Assembly: GCF_037113525.1 (NCBI RefSeq)
Contig: NZ_CP146963.1
Location: forward strand, 2,914,001 to 2,978,000
Source of the DNA: Butyrivibrio fibrisolvens
GTDB lineage: Bacteria > Bacillota > Clostridia > Lachnospirales > Lachnospiraceae
Direction: 5' to 3'
DNA: 64,000 nt
Shown here: one piece after another, positions 9,058-17,431 of the stretch
Layout of the letters: the number at the start of each line of letters is the position of its first letter
Numbering within the stretch: the first letter of the stretch is position 1
Notes under the pieces: generated by a model
What the model was told of the DNA's origin: nothing
Databases searched by the model: none
Seen by the model: the letters and a program-made list of their open reading frames with translations, nothing else
Made by a program: the position numbers and the translations under genes

Positions 9058-9900
9058 TTAATCACATAAAAACAGACCTACTGCCAGATAATAATCCTCA
9101 TATTTTATAAAAAATAAGTCCAAGCATTCATCACGAAAAGAAAGTGCATCAAACGCAGCCTTTGTTTTATCATCAATAGGTGATGCAAGAGTATATATCC
9201 TCTCCGGCTTCCCGATATATCTGTCTATTTCCTTTATGAAAGCATCATAATAATGGTCTGCCTTTTCCAGATCAGATTCTGTAAAATCAGCTTTTGTCTT
9301 AAGTACACTTAAGATATCCTGTCCCCTGTCGACTACGTCGAAGTCCATAGCTGCTACACACTCAAGCCTTTCTTCATAGTCATCATCCTCTTCAGATAAA
9401 TGCGTTTCGACTAATTTATTCTTGAAATCGCTGACAAGAGTATCGAGGCTACTTTTGAACATAAAACTAGAAGTTATTACATATTTGGGAAACAATAGAG
9501 CAAGATCTACTCCTGCACTTAAAGCCACTTCATCTTCATAAGATAAATCCTTATCAGGATCTGCATCTGATAATAGTTCCCAGTGATATAAGCAGATCTT
9601 ATTATTTAGAAATTTTTCCAGTACTGTATCAGCTTTCTTGGCCTGCAATAAAGCTTTGAGTCCGCAATGGGTCCTTGTTACTACAATATACCCACCATCT
9701 ATCTTCGCATCATATATTATCTTCGTAGATCCATCATCGGACATCTGGATAATGAACTTGTTCTTGTCATCAGTCCTTGAAACCTCAATTTGCCTCAAAG
9801 AAAAAAATCCATCATCATAAAACGCGTTGTCAACAAAAAAGTTCCTATATTCCCCCAATGCCTGCCTTGCACCATACTCACTTAAAGTCTCAATTTCCAT
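9058..9900 (-). CDS. Hypothetical acidic cytosolic protein
   Basis: 280 residues, not recognised. There is no signal peptide or membrane segment. It is rich in Asp, Glu and aromatic residues, with a strongly acidic patch (EEDDDYEE) in the middle and no Cys/His metal motif. AAGGAG lies before the ATG. It stands alone, with more than 150 bp on both sides. Codon use and binding site support a real gene; function unknown. Confidence 0.65.
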   Translation of the reverse strand: MEIETLSEYGARQALGEYRNFFVDNAFYDDGFFSLRQIEVSRTDDKNKFIIQMSDDGSTKIIYDAKIDGGYIVVTRTHCGLKALLQAKKADTVLEKFLNNKICLYHWELLSDADPDKDLSYEDEVALSAGVDLALLFPKYVITSSFMFKSSLDTLVSDFKNKLVETHLSEEDDDYEERLECVAAMDFDVVDRGQDILSVLKTKADFTESDLEKADHYYDAFIKEIDRYIGKPERIYTLASPIDDKTKAAFDALSFRDECLDLFFIKYEDYYLAVGLFLCD

Positions 9901-10165
9901 ATCACAATCTCCTTAAACTTAGTATTATCAATAATACTGTAGTGTCTCAGACATCAAGTATTATAACAAGGCCAATATTAAAAAAACAAAAATATGATAG
10001 AAGGTAGATTATATAGGATATACGGCTTATATATTACAATATTTTATTGACAATGTTTGGCTTTTCTATAAAAATAATATTGGAAGTATAATCTTCCATC
10101 TGGCCGACATCCGGCTTTTATCCACATAACACGCAAAACTAAATATTTATTTCGAGGAGGTGTCT

Positions 10166-10393
10166 ATGGAAAAATATGATATCTTAAATAAAGCACGCAA
10201 AATGACAGATCCAAGTGCCAAGAAAGTCAGTATGACTATTACAACGTTAGATCCGGATGCACCGTATAAGCTTACATGGGATATAACATTGGATATACCT
10301 GAGTTTGTAAGCTATTGCAAGAATTCCGGTGAATATGTATTTGACTTTCTGATCAGTTTCAGTAGTCTTCTACTGGATGTATGTATTAACTAA
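10166..10393 (+). CDS. Small hypothetical protein (75 residues)
   Basis: The ATG at 10166 is preceded by GAGGAGG at 5 bases; a GTG two codons earlier is less well placed. The product has a basic N-terminus, a beta-rich middle (KLTWDITLDIP) and a hydrophobic C-terminal stretch (VFDFLISFSSLLLDV). A possible promoter (TTGACA at 10047, TAAAAA-like -10) lies upstream and a hairpin follows. No family recognised. Confidence 0.55.
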   Translation: MEKYDILNKARKMTDPSAKKVSMTITTLDPDAPYKLTWDITLDIPEFVSYCKNSGEYVFDFLISFSSLLLDVCIN

Positions 10394-10415
10394 TATTTTG
10401 GGCAATTATTCAAAT

Positions 10416-10456
10416 GCCTACAGCTACAATGTATATGTAACGCATTAGCTGTAGGC
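10416..10456. terminator. Hairpin between convergent genes
   Basis: gcctacagcta pairs perfectly with tagctgtaggc across a 19-base loop. There is no T run, so termination on either strand is uncertain. The same arm motif (gcctacag/ctgtaggc) recurs in the terminator at 16702-16750. Confidence 0.5.
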
Positions 10457-10471
10457 AACTTCATATGCAAG

Positions 10472-10855
10472 TTATCGCCCTTTTATCTTTGAATTAATGA
10501 ATTCAATATCCTTCTTTGTCTTAATGACATCAACCAAATATGCCAAAACGAGAACAATACCGACATAAATAAATGCCATCCAGAAATTACTTCTAAAAAA
10601 CCAGCCTGCAATAAAACCAAATAGCATTACTATTCCGGTTGCGACCACGTATTTTACCACGTAGCACCACAGGATTGAGAGCGAAATGAATTCATCTATA
10701 AACCAGTTGGCCAGGGTTATTATAAATGACAGTAGAAAAAGTTCTATCACAAGTCTTATCTCATCTGTAAGCCCAACCCATATTATAGAAACTGTAAAGA
10801 CGCACAATATCATTAATGCAGCCAATATACATGTATCTCTTAAGATTCTTTTCAT
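10472..10855 (-). CDS. DUF3021 membrane protein
   Basis: 127 residues with four predicted membrane helices (about 8-28, 38-58, 68-88, 94-114) and a charged tail, the usual layout of DUF3021 proteins. These are nearly always paired with a LytTR-type DNA-binding protein, as here: the upstream LytTR gene stop overlaps this ATG by four bases. The pair is thought to form a membrane-linked regulatory unit; the signal is unknown. Confidence 0.8.
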   Translation of the reverse strand: MKRILRDTCILAALMILCVFTVSIIWVGLTDEIRLVIELFLLSFIITLANWFIDEFISLSILWCYVVKYVVATGIVMLFGFIAGWFFRSNFWMAFIYVGIVLVLAYLVDVIKTKKDIEFINSKIKGR

Positions 10856-11295
10856 ATACTATTCCTCTTAAAAATCTTCTTAATATCAGGAAGATATTTT
10901 CTAGATACTATGAGTTTCTCATCGTTATCCATGATTGCCTCAAGATGACTATTCCTTATCTGCCTTATCTCCCTTAAGTAATCAGTGTTCATGATACATG
11001 TTCTGGATATTCGTACAAGCCCTGTGTCATAAATACCCCCTTCAATATCTGACATAGATCCGTCAAATCTATACACCATATCTTTGGTATAAAGGAAAAG
11101 CTTTCTCTCGACATTTTCAATATAATAAATGTCGGATAAGCTTACGTTAACGGATCTATCGTCAATCCTTCCTGTAAACGCCATATCCATCCTGCCTATT
11201 TTTCTGACCAGGCTTTCTACTGATTCGCTCCACTCGGGATACTCTATAATGACAGTCAAAGGCTGCCCTTCTACTTGTCTTTTTTCTATTCTCAT
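10852..11295 (-). CDS. LytTR-family DNA-binding regulator
   Basis: 147 residues from the ATG at 11295. A short N-terminal part is followed by a LytTR domain (about 45-145) with the characteristic DIYYIE-VERKLFLYT and FIRISRTCIMNTDYL-like segments (here VRISRTCIMNT). The frame extends upstream, but the ATG is chosen because it overlaps the stop of the serine hydrolase gene (ATGA) and the protein then matches short LytTR-DUF3021 partners. It probably autoregulates this operon. Confidence 0.85.
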   Translation of the reverse strand: MRIEKRQVEGQPLTVIIEYPEWSESVESLVRKIGRMDMAFTGRIDDRSVNVSLSDIYYIENVERKLFLYTKDMVYRFDGSMSDIEGGIYDTGLVRISRTCIMNTDYLREIRQIRNSHLEAIMDNDEKLIVSRKYLPDIKKIFKRNSI

Positions 11296-12626
11296 TTTAT
11301 TATCCAAAGTTTTATAGCTATAGAGATTATAGCTGCACATAGCATGAGCAGTCCTCCAATAAAACTGTAAGGCGCCCATGTGATTATTATAGTTCCAAGT
11401 TCTGCTCCAAATATCATAGGTATCATAACACATATAGCTATTAAAAGGATGATCAGAACTAATTCTGTCACTATCAAAGCGCTGCGCTTTTTAATACAAA
11501 TAGAAAAAGCAATCAGCAATATTCCAACTACTGTTACAAAGGTGAATATCATATCAAATACAGTCCAGACATCCATCTGTATATTCCCGCTATTACCACC
11601 ATCACATAAAGTATATATTCCATCGCATAAACTATCGGTTGATGCTGCAACATTCATGTTAGTTAGAACACATACACCTATCTGCCTTTTATCAGAGAAT
11701 ACAATTCTTGATGAATAATTGGGGGTTCCTCCGGAATGACCAATTGTTCCGCTTTCAAAAATCTCCCATCCTGAATAATAATCTGCGCTGTCACCCAGGT
11801 TCTCTTTTACCCTGTTCACAAGGTCCTTGTATTCATCAGAGATATCAGCAATTCCCATCCATATCTGCAACCATCTCGCCATGTCTTTAGCATTGGAATA
11901 AAAATATCCTGCCGGTATCTTTCCAGGTACTACCGGAATCTCATAGGCAAAGCTATGGCGATATCCAAGCCTTGATCCTGGTATTATGGACACATTTTCG
12001 CTTAAAACTTCTACATATGTATTATTAAGACCAAGCGGAAGCAGAACTTCTGTCTCCATGTACTCTTTATAAGATCTGCCGCTTGCACTCTCTATCACCG
12101 CGCCTAAAAGATTATAGTTAACATTGGAATATGCGTACCTGGTTCCAGGTTCAAAGCTGAGGCGACGTCCATTTATTGAATCCGCCCATTCCATAAGGGT
12201 CATATCGTCTTGAGCACTTGGGTAATCGACCTCTTTATTGGTATATCCGCTTGTATGAGTAAGAAGCTGCTCAATAGTTATATCAAAAGGGTCACTGCCA
12301 TAATATGCTGTAAATCCCGGAAGCCATTTGGATACTTTATCATCTTCGTTAATTATACCGCCGCCTATAAGCTTTTGTATTCCGAGTCCAGTAAATGCCT
12401 TAGTTAATGATCCTATCTGATATAAGCCATCAGCATCCCCTATTAATTCAGAACCTCCATCCTGAACAATAGCCACACTGACTGCACTGCATTTGGTCTT
12501 TAAGGAGAACTCCTCTACATAATCTGAAATAAGGATATCCTTATCAAAAGCGTATGCAGGATAGGCAGCAGTTATCAAAACAGCTACTGCCAGAATTATT
12601 AAAAATAAAGCTTTTACCTTTTTCAA
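11292..12626 (-). CDS. Secreted or membrane beta-lactamase-fold serine hydrolase
   Basis: 444 residues from a TTG start at 12626 with AGGAGG at 7 bases; the longer frame upstream lacks a signal. A Sec signal peptide (residues 1-26, ending AYA) is followed by a class C/PBP4-like hydrolase domain with the SxxK nucleophile (S73-L-T-K76), YSN (about 166-168) and an HSGG motif. Four membrane helices occupy the C-terminal 110 residues. Such proteins act on peptidoglycan peptides or D-amino acid substrates outside the cell. It is translationally coupled to the LytTR gene, so the regulator pair probably controls it. Confidence 0.85.
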   Translation of the reverse strand: MKKVKALFLIILAVAVLITAAYPAYAFDKDILISDYVEEFSLKTKCSAVSVAIVQDGGSELIGDADGLYQIGSLTKAFTGLGIQKLIGGGIINEDDKVSKWLPGFTAYYGSDPFDITIEQLLTHTSGYTNKEVDYPSAQDDMTLMEWADSINGRRLSFEPGTRYAYSNVNYNLLGAVIESASGRSYKEYMETEVLLPLGLNNTYVEVLSENVSIIPGSRLGYRHSFAYEIPVVPGKIPAGYFYSNAKDMARWLQIWMGIADISDEYKDLVNRVKENLGDSADYYSGWEIFESGTIGHSGGTPNYSSRIVFSDKRQIGVCVLTNMNVAASTDSLCDGIYTLCDGGNSGNIQMDVWTVFDMIFTFVTVVGILLIAFSICIKKRSALIVTELVLIILLIAICVMIPMIFGAELGTIIITWAPYSFIGGLLMLCAAIISIAIKLWIIK

Positions 12627-12768
12627 AATGATTCCTCCTGACGGGTATAGGCTTAGCCCAGCAATCCAAATATCAGATTCGGATCTCCCCTGATCATATA
12701 GGAACCTACACAGCTTTTCCATATTCAGATACAGATGTTGCAAAAACAGATGCACTTAATGCAAAATA

Positions 12769-12813
12769 AGCTATGATATCGGACACGAAGATGGTCTCGA
12801 TGAAGGCATAAGC
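12769..12813 (+). pseudogene. Fragment of an Rpn-type transposase C-terminus
   Basis: Plus-strand codons read SYDIGHEDGLDEG. This matches the YDIGHEDGLQQG stretch of the intact gene at 15680-16696 at both protein and DNA level. The rest of the gene is missing. Confidence 0.55.
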
Positions 12814-12826
12814 GGTGCTGTTGCGC

Positions 12827-13081
12827 TTACAGATTATGAATCTCATCCTCTAATTCATCAAGATAGGTCAGGATACTATCAAAATCGGGATAAGCTCCAT
12901 AAATCATGTTCTTCATGGCTGCATAATCTTCTCTTACTTCATCCATAATATAATCCGCAGGAATCAGCTTTATTTCTTTTAGTGTTGCAGTCTCATAATG
13001 TGCACTCTTGGCATAATAAAACTTTTGCTTAAACACAACGTCTTCCCTGTCTTCTCTACCAAGTAATGCAATTTTCTTCAC
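12827..13081 (-). pseudogene. C-terminal stub of an AbiEii-like nucleotidyltransferase toxin
   Basis: 84 codons start with a GTG directly after the antitoxin stop. The stretch from FYYAKSAHYETA to the end (DYAAMKNMIYG, FDSILTYLDELE) matches the C-terminus of AbiEii/AbiGii toxins. The N-terminal nucleotidyltransferase fold with its GS and DxD motifs, normally about 200 residues, is absent. The first 15 codons (KKIALLGREDRED) look unrelated. Most likely an internal deletion removed the catalytic part. Confidence 0.7.
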
Positions 13082-13684
13082 TTAACTACATATCTCCTTT
13101 ATTACTTTATATATCCACGCTGTCGTTGTTATTGCCTCTCGCAAAATAATCTCCTTATCTGAACTAGACAGCGCCTTTGATAATCTTTCTTTATCTTCCT
13201 GTTGTATTTTATCTTTTCCAATATACTTAATCGCCTGAATAACAGAAATCGTTATGAAACTTTTTCCTGATATTTCCTTATTAGCACAGTGTTTAAACTC
13301 GACCTGATAAGAACCAATATCATATTTACGATAAGGGCCATCACTTATATAGCTCCATGAATTAGGAACTTGTGTTGATAAATGCAGGAAGTTAAGAGCT
13401 GTTTCTCCTGAAGGAGCAATTGTCCAGTTATACTTCCTAGCAAGCGCCTGAGCTACCTTTTCAATATTTGGTGAACTATACTCTCCTAACAGCTTGCTGT
13501 ACAATGGCTTATCATATATTCCTTTTATGACTCTTCTGATTGTCCCAGCTTCACCAAGTCGAGACAATGCTTTATTAGTAGGGTCAGTACCTGCAATATC
13601 AGCAAAATCTATCGCTGAAAAAGCATACCCTAAATCAGCATCTTCTATTCTTTTTTCTATTTCAATCTGATATTTTTCTCTCAT
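13082..13684 (-). CDS. AbiEi-like antitoxin / DUF6088 protein
   Basis: 200 residues. An N-terminal winged-helix part (about 1-65, with FDFADIAG-like and GTIRRVIKGIYDKP segments) is followed by the AbiEi C-terminal domain (about 70-200). In type IV AbiE systems this protein neutralises the AbiEii nucleotidyltransferase and represses its own promoter through inverted repeats. Here a perfect 30-bp palindrome covers the -10 box. The partner toxin downstream is truncated, so this is probably an orphan antitoxin. Confidence 0.8.
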   Translation of the reverse strand: MREKYQIEIEKRIEDADLGYAFSAIDFADIAGTDPTNKALSRLGEAGTIRRVIKGIYDKPLYSKLLGEYSSPNIEKVAQALARKYNWTIAPSGETALNFLHLSTQVPNSWSYISDGPYRKYDIGSYQVEFKHCANKEISGKSFITISVIQAIKYIGKDKIQQEDKERLSKALSSSDKEIILREAITTTAWIYKVIKEICS

Positions 13685-13697
13685 CTTGAACGCCTTT

Positions 13698-13736
13698 CGT
13701 CAGATAAATTATATAATTTATCTGACGCAATTGCAA
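13698..13736 (-). promoter_or_regulatory. Palindromic operator over the antitoxin promoter
   Basis: A perfect 30-bp palindrome (13698-13727, half-site CGTCAGATAAATTAT) has TATAAT (13713-13708) near its centre. TTGCAA (13736-13731) lies 17 bases upstream as -35. Binding there would block RNA polymerase, as expected for AbiEi autoregulation. Confidence 0.8.
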
Positions 13737-13781
13737 GGAGGCTCACTTTTCAAATTACCTCCAGCCAAGTGTTCTCGCCAA

Positions 13782-13991
13782 TTATATCTTATCGTCCTCA
13801 TCCTTTTTAAACATCTTTTCCATTCTTATGTAGTACTCCAAAAGCCTTACTACATAGTCCGGAGCATGGCGCATATCACGTTCCCATTCCGTGACAGTTC
13901 TATAAGGGATATCAAAGTACTCACAAAACTCCCTGCGATTCATGCCAGTGCTTTCACGCAGTTCCTTTATCTTTTTAGCCTTATCGTCCAT
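13782..13991 (-). CDS. Small XRE-family HTH regulator
   Basis: 69 residues, essentially one Cro/CI-type helix-turn-helix: IKELRESTGMNRREFCEYF, then IPYRTVTEWERD as the recognition helix, then a short basic and acidic tail. Members of this size occur alone or with toxin genes; no toxin is adjacent. GGGAG precedes the ATG. Two identical inverted 14-bp sites flank its promoter, indicating autoregulation. Confidence 0.85.
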   Translation of the reverse strand: MDDKAKKIKELRESTGMNRREFCEYFDIPYRTVTEWERDMRHAPDYVVRLLEYYIRMEKMFKKDEDDKI

Positions 13992-14011
13992 AAAATCTCC
14001 CTAAAATTGAA

Positions 14012-14063
14012 ATACACGTTGTGTACAAGAATAACATATCTTTTCTCTTTACACAACGTGTAT
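14012..14063 (-). promoter_or_regulatory. Promoter with paired inverted operators for the HTH gene
   Basis: ATACACGTTGTGTA (14012-14025) is the exact reverse complement of 14050-14063. The upstream copy contains the -35 (TTGTGT, 14056-14051). The -10 (TATTCT, 14033-14028) is 17 bases on, and the other copy covers the start of transcription. Confidence 0.75.
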
Positions 14064-14136
14064 AAATCTATAACCATTTCCAGTTTATTCAACGCTTCTG
14101 AACCAACCATGTTAACACAACACGACACTTTAGTTC

Positions 14137-14760
14137 CTAAACTTTATACAATGAGTCAGATACCTGATCAGGCTGCTGCCCATCGTGAGCTTTCCACGCA
14201 CATTCTGTCAGCTCCATATTAGTAAACACTGCCTTAAAGCTTGAGTCTTCCGGACTACAAGCATATATACCAAAAGAAATCTTCCCCGCACCTTCCCACA
14301 TATGGCATACTCTCATCTGAGAAAATTCTAATCCATCATAAGAGCATTCAATGCAGTAATCATCCTCTCTTCTACTGAATCTGTACCACATCTCTCTGAC
14401 ATCTGCAGGAATTGCAGTAGTAGCCCAATCAGAATATCCATGATTAGTGACAACGGATCCAAGATGCTGGAACTTATCATTTTCATACTCAACGGAAGCC
14501 TTAAGCCAATTCTCTGAATCAAGATACATGACTATACCGCACTGATCAAAGCGATGATGGCTGGCAGTAAAATCAGTCCTAACTATAAATGAAAAGAACT
14601 TTTCTTCTGTATCCATCTGAAATACAGGCGCATTGTCATTCCTAAAATGGTAATAAGTCCGCTGCCAGAGATCTGTATGCGGCATTGTTGTTACTTCTAT
14701 ACTATTTTCATTAATCTGAAAATCTTTTGGCTGTCTGAGCCATTTCATTTTATCAATCAT
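14137..14760 (-). CDS. DUF1349 concanavalin-like protein
   Basis: 207 residues. The sequence (FSFIVRTDFTA, QCGIVMYLDSENWLKASVEY, YRFSRREDDYCIECSYDG, FGIYACSP) follows the beta-sandwich pattern of DUF1349 (YurQ-like) proteins of Firmicutes, which are cytosolic and probably bind carbohydrate; their biochemistry is not settled. There is no signal peptide. AGAGG lies 8 bases before the ATG. It stands next to an acetyltransferase on the same strand. Confidence 0.8.
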   Translation of the reverse strand: MIDKMKWLRQPKDFQINENSIEVTTMPHTDLWQRTYYHFRNDNAPVFQMDTEEKFFSFIVRTDFTASHHRFDQCGIVMYLDSENWLKASVEYENDKFQHLGSVVTNHGYSDWATTAIPADVREMWYRFSRREDDYCIECSYDGLEFSQMRVCHMWEGAGKISFGIYACSPEDSSFKAVFTNMELTECAWKAHDGQQPDQVSDSLYKV

Positions 14761-14824
14761 AGTACAATCCTCTTTTAATCAGCGAACCCTCGCTCTACAA
14801 TGTCATTCCAAGCTTCCTCATCTA

Positions 14825-15406
14825 TTAGTTCATCCTTGAAAAGTTTTTCCTGTCATCCTCTGTAATAGTGCGAATAACCCTGCATGGATTATCTGCAGCG
14901 ATACTCCAGTCTGGAATATCTTTGGTAACAACGCTGCCTGCGCCTACAACAACATTATCTCCAATAGTAACTCCGGGACAAATCACTGTATTGCCGCCAA
15001 GCCAGACATTATCGCCTATAGTAATTGCTTTTCCATACTCATATGCTGAATTGCGAGTGGTTGGATATACCGGATGCCCTGCTGTATATATAGCAACATT
15101 AGGCGCCATCTGACAGTTATCACCTATACTGACTGTTGCCACATCGATGATAGTGCAGTTGTAATTGGCAAAAAAATTTTTGCCCACTTTAATATGGGTT
15201 CCATAGTCGCAGTAGAATGGTGGATTGATAAAAGCACCTTCTGATCCCGGAAGAAGCTCTGCAACAACTTCCAGGATCCCATCAAAATCGCTCCTATCCA
15301 TAAAATTCAGTTTCTGCAATATCTTTCTGCACTTCTTCTGTTCATCCATTACAGAATCATCAGAAATATAAGCTATCTCTTTATCACGACGTTCTATATT
15401 ATTCAA
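14825..15406 (-). CDS. Sugar O-acetyltransferase (maltose/galactoside type)
   Basis: 193 residues from a TTG at 15406 with GGAGGGG five bases upstream; a longer frame adds an unlikely hydrophobic start. The N-terminal cap (about 1-60, ending in a DRSDF-like region) is followed by a left-handed beta-helix of hexapeptide repeats (IGDNCQMAPNV, IGDNVWLGGNTVICPG, VTIGDNVVVGAGSVV). The catalytic His is in TAGHPV. These enzymes move acetyl from acetyl-CoA to a sugar hydroxyl. The true acceptor is unknown. Confidence 0.9.
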   Translation of the reverse strand: MNNIERRDKEIAYISDDSVMDEQKKCRKILQKLNFMDRSDFDGILEVVAELLPGSEGAFINPPFYCDYGTHIKVGKNFFANYNCTIIDVATVSIGDNCQMAPNVAIYTAGHPVYPTTRNSAYEYGKAITIGDNVWLGGNTVICPGVTIGDNVVVGAGSVVTKDIPDWSIAADNPCRVIRTITEDDRKNFSRMN

Positions 15407-15679
15407 TGTTACCCCTCCAACAATTATCAATGCTTGATCAGATCTTCCTGTAATTATCATATCTATCATTTTGGAAAAAAACAATAAGTCTACCACTACG
15501 CAAACGCCACCTTTACACTTCTAAAAATAAGTTGCAACAATAAATCCTTTTTGCTATATTATTATCTGCAGTTTCAATACTGCGATCTATCATATCTATT
15601 ATTCTAGGATTTATTCCAATTGGCACTCTCGCCAGGAATTCCAAGTATGACAGAAACTAAATTACACAAAAGGAGAAAA

Positions 15680-16696
15680 ATGTTATTGAAAAAGAAACAG
15701 AAAACCGTTTTGGAGAACAAGGCCCACAAGGACACTGTCTTTCGTATGCTCTACAGAGAAAAGACACAGCTATTAGAGCTATACAATGCCCTTAATGGTA
15801 CAAACTACACTAACGAGGATGAGCTGTTCGTCACAACCTTGGAAGGCGAGACCCTTCTAAACATGAAGAATGATGTATCATACATCTTCAACGATGAGCT
15901 AAATCTCTACGAACACCAATCAACACCGTGCCCCAACATTCCTCTACGGGATTTATCTTACGTCGCCAGCATATACAGGGAGCAGATTGATATTAGTAAA
16001 ACATATAAATCCATCCCCATTACCATCCCCACACCAAGGTTCATTGTATTCTACAATGGAACAATCCCTATGGAAGACGAAAAAGTTTATAAACTTTCCG
16101 ATATGTTCGAAAAGAAGACAGATCATCCGGAGCTTGAGCTTATCGTACGAGTTCTAAATATCAACGAAGGCCATAATGAAGAGCTCCTAAAAACCTGCAA
16201 AACCTTAAGGGGGTATTCCATTTTTGTCTCCAAAGTGCGAAAATACATAGTAGAAACAAGAATGAAACATGGCAAAGATGATGAAGAATTCTTCTGTCTT
16301 CCCGATGCCAGTCGTAAGACAATAATCGCAGAAGCTGTTAACAAAGCAATCGACTGGTGCATAGATAACGATGTTCTGAAAGAATTCTTCCAAGAATACA
16401 GAGAGGAGGCTTCCAGAGTGAGCATATTAGAATATAGTGCCGAAAGGCATCTGCAAGCAATCAAAGATGAAGGCTATGATATCGGGCACGAAGATGGCCT
16501 CCAGCAAGGCCTTGAACAAGGTATCCAGCAGGGCCTTGAACAAGGTATCCGGCAGGGCCTTGAACAGGGTATTAAGCAGGGCATTACTGCTTCCGTAGAA
16601 CTTCTCAAGGATATGGAATTAGATGATGCAACAATCATACAGAAAATATGTGAGAAATATAAGCTGACACCCGAGCAAGCAAATAAATACCTATAA
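15680..16696 (+). CDS. Rpn-type PD-(D/E)XK nuclease family 'transposase'
   Basis: 338 residues from the ATG at 15680 with AAGGAG upstream; a longer frame begins 20 codons earlier. The N-terminal half (KDTVFRMLYREKTQLLELYNAL, then NDVSYIFNDELNLYEHQST) fits the PD-(D/E)XK core with an ELxLYEHQ-type active-site strand. The C-terminus has a run of GLEQGI/GLQQG repeats (about residues 275-305). RpnA-like proteins promote RecA-independent recombination by DNA cleavage. A fragment of a related gene lies at 12769. Confidence 0.85.
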   Translation: MLLKKKQKTVLENKAHKDTVFRMLYREKTQLLELYNALNGTNYTNEDELFVTTLEGETLLNMKNDVSYIFNDELNLYEHQSTPCPNIPLRDLSYVASIYREQIDISKTYKSIPITIPTPRFIVFYNGTIPMEDEKVYKLSDMFEKKTDHPELELIVRVLNINEGHNEELLKTCKTLRGYSIFVSKVRKYIVETRMKHGKDDEEFFCLPDASRKTIIAEAVNKAIDWCIDNDVLKEFFQEYREEASRVSILEYSAERHLQAIKDEGYDIGHEDGLQQGLEQGIQQGLEQGIRQGLEQGIKQGITASVELLKDMELDDATIIQKICEKYKLTPEQANKYL

Positions 16697-16701
16697 CCCA
16701 A

Positions 16702-16750
16702 AAGCCTACAGACAGTGTTGCAACTGCAACATTGTTACTGTAGGCTTTTT
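16702..16750 (+). terminator. Terminator of the Rpn-type gene
   Basis: aagcctacag pairs with ctgtaggctt, with a second inner stem, and a six-T run follows. Confidence 0.85.
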
Positions 16751-17098
16751 TCTAAAAGGAGTCAGGTTCCTGATCTAGATCTAAAATAAAAAAACAGATA
16801 AAGAATATTGAAATCAATGCAATATTCCTCATCTGCTCATATCGATGCTCAAAAATCATATTGCATTTTGGGCAACTAATTGTTATCTAAGGTATTATAT
16901 ATTTGTAATTTATCAAGCTTTTTAATTAAAAGCAACCATCATAACCGCTTTCCTTTTCACAGAATTCCGGTTCTTCCAGTATTCAATACTCCAAAGATTG
17001 TGGTGACAGTGACCCCACAATCTCTGGATGCATTTGATAAAATAAACATACCTATACAGCATTCTCTTATCTATAAGTTGGCAGGTACCTGATCCTTA
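16751..17098. other. Intergenic stretch without a supported gene
   Basis: A 70-codon plus-strand frame (16880-17092) has no ribosome binding site and no recognised similarity. I see no terminator or RNA structure that stands out. Confidence 0.5.
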
Positions 17099-17431
17099 TC
17101 AAGTAAGCTCCGTATACTTCTTACTACTCCCATAGCTCTTCTCTACAGGATACTTAGCCGCATTCTTCTGAATCTTATCCATGATAGCATCTTCGATATT
17201 AATACCCATCTTATCCGCCATAAGAATGCAGTAATTCATGATATCTGCCAGCTCCTCAGTCGCAGCCTTCTTATCATATTCCGGGCTCCACTGGAAACAC
17301 TCCAGAAGCTCTGCAGCCTCTATTGAAATACTCTTAGCAAGATTCTCAGGAGTATGGAACTGATCCCAGTCTCTGTCCTTAGTGAATTTCAGTACCTCTT
17401 TCTTAACCTCTTCAAAATCCATAGCCGTCAA
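17099..17431 (-). CDS. MazG-like nucleotide pyrophosphohydrolase
   Basis: About 110 residues. The all-alpha NTP-PPase signature is present: SIEAAELLECFQW (first ExxE) and EELADIMNYCI (ExxD), 25-30 residues apart. Such enzymes hydrolyse NTPs or dCTP analogues to the monophosphate and bind Mg2+ through the four acidic residues. The start is either TTG at 17431, overlapping the upstream stop as TTGA, or ATG at 17422; GGAGGAG precedes both. Coupling to the helicase gene suggests a joint function. Confidence 0.85.
   Translation of the reverse strand: MTAMDFEEVKKEVLKFTKDRDWDQFHTPENLAKSISIEAAELLECFQWSPEYDKKAATEELADIMNYCILMADKMGINIEDAIMDKIQKNAAKYPVEKSYGSSKKYTELT

Noticed and set aside
16480..16590. 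Short DNA repeats in the Rpn gene considered as a CRISPR-like array
   Set aside because: They are in-frame GLEQG codon repeats with no spacers; no CRISPR array or cas gene is present in the window.
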